A stretch of 64,000 bases of DNA from Paraburkholderia flava. GTDB taxonomy: Bacteria > Pseudomonadota > Gammaproteobacteria > Burkholderiales > Burkholderiaceae. Positions 63,763-64,000 of the stretch are shown piece after piece; position 1 is the stretch's first letter; every line of letters starts with the position of its first letter. The translations under genes were made by a program, and so were the position numbers. The notes beneath the pieces were generated by a model, which saw only the letters and a program-made list of their open reading frames with translations, had not been told where the DNA came from and searched no databases. The DNA is taken from contig NZ_SMRO01000001.1 of NCBI RefSeq assembly GCF_004359985.1, positions 62,001-126,000 on the forward strand, read 5' to 3'.

Positions 63763-64000
63763 TCAACGATTCACCAGCCGCGCCGGCACCAGCACGACAA
63801 TCAGCAACGCTGACATCACCAGCGACGCAGCCACCACAAACAGCCCCGACGACAGCGTGTGCGTGACCGTCTTCAACCAGCCGATCACCGCCGGGCTGAT
63901 GAAGCCCGCCAGATTCCCCGTACAGTTGATCAACGCGATGCCGGCCGCTGCTCCCGTGCCGCCGAGAAACGCAGTCGGCAGCGCCCAGAACATCGGCAGC
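63763..64000 (-). CDS. MFS transporter, C-terminal fragment at window edge
   Basis: The last 79 or so codons of a membrane transporter run in from the right edge. The fragment contains FWALPTAFLGGTGAAAGIAL and INCTGNLAGFISPAVIGWLK, followed by a final helix and a short basic tail. These are the eleventh and twelfth helices of the anion:cation symporter branch of MFS, the same branch as the transporter at 44718. The start lies outside the window. Confidence 0.85.
   Translation of the reverse strand, partial: LPMFWALPTAFLGGTGAAAGIALINCTGNLAGFISPAVIGWLKTVTHTLSSGLFVVAASLVMSALLIVVLVPARLVNR

Overview
The window looks like a chromosome or chromid segment of a Burkholderiales betaproteobacterium, most likely Paraburkholderia or a close relative. 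The support is the high-GC coding bias, dense short operons, several LysR/MocR/TetR/MerR regulator-target pairs, a cytochrome bd (CioA-type) oxidase, an orphan VgrG cluster, and non-phosphorylative L-rhamnose catabolism. No rRNA, tRNA or CRISPR array was seen. Assignments rest on reading protein motifs; no database search was run.

Layout. 1-1567: start of a cytochrome bd operon (cydA, then cydB leaving the window). 2006-2215: wreck of an HI1420-type antitoxin. 2212-4149: tautomerase, class II aldolase and urea transporter. 4372-10313: glycolipid-binding-like protein, then a minus-strand series of alpha/beta hydrolase, PF10118-type hydrolase, SDR, Baeyer-Villiger-type monooxygenase and MerR regulator, with two related operator-like sites. 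10408-11180: a small secreted Pro/Gln-rich protein and a non-coding array of six 27-bp repeats. 11229-16017: two transporter/regulator pairs (EamA/MocR, MFS/TetR). 16168-18302: a chemoreceptor with a sigma-28 promoter and two perfect palindromes in its leader. 18336-18824: folA.

19357-24239 is an orphan type VI secretion cassette: VgrG with a transthyretin-like tail, a VRR-Nuc-like nuclease effector, and a DUF3396-type immunity protein. 24381-29166 is a metal (probably copper) uptake operon: DUF2946 protein, TonB receptor, PepSY membrane protein, PCu(A)C chaperone. 29312-29963 is a scar made of a LacI C-terminal remnant and an aldehyde dehydrogenase with an internal deletion.

30022-41520 is an island-like block. 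A GFA-family gene stands at its left end and a diverged, 5'-truncated copy of the same gene at its right end. Between them lie a LacI repressor, a polyol-type ABC transporter, a SmoS-like dehydrogenase, xylulokinase and G6PD. Three near-identical palindromic operators define a local regulon. 41576-43640 holds small stress-type genes (TetR/DinB, ArsR/AHSA1).

43811-55449 is an L-rhamnose catabolic region. It encodes ABC import (binding protein, two permeases, fused ATPase), mutarotase, L-rhamnose dehydrogenase, rhamnonolactonase, L-rhamnonate dehydratase, a ketodeoxyrhamnonate dehydrogenase candidate, an MFS transporter and a LysR regulator. Three of its genes are preceded, just before the ribosome binding site, by dimeric hairpin elements whose stems covary and whose units are joined by ATGG. 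This is the least explained structure in the window. 55680-64000 holds a lipoprotein, transketolase, a short-form 6-phosphogluconate dehydrogenase, an aromatic amino acid ammonia-lyase, a LysR regulator, a VOC protein and the end of an MFS transporter.
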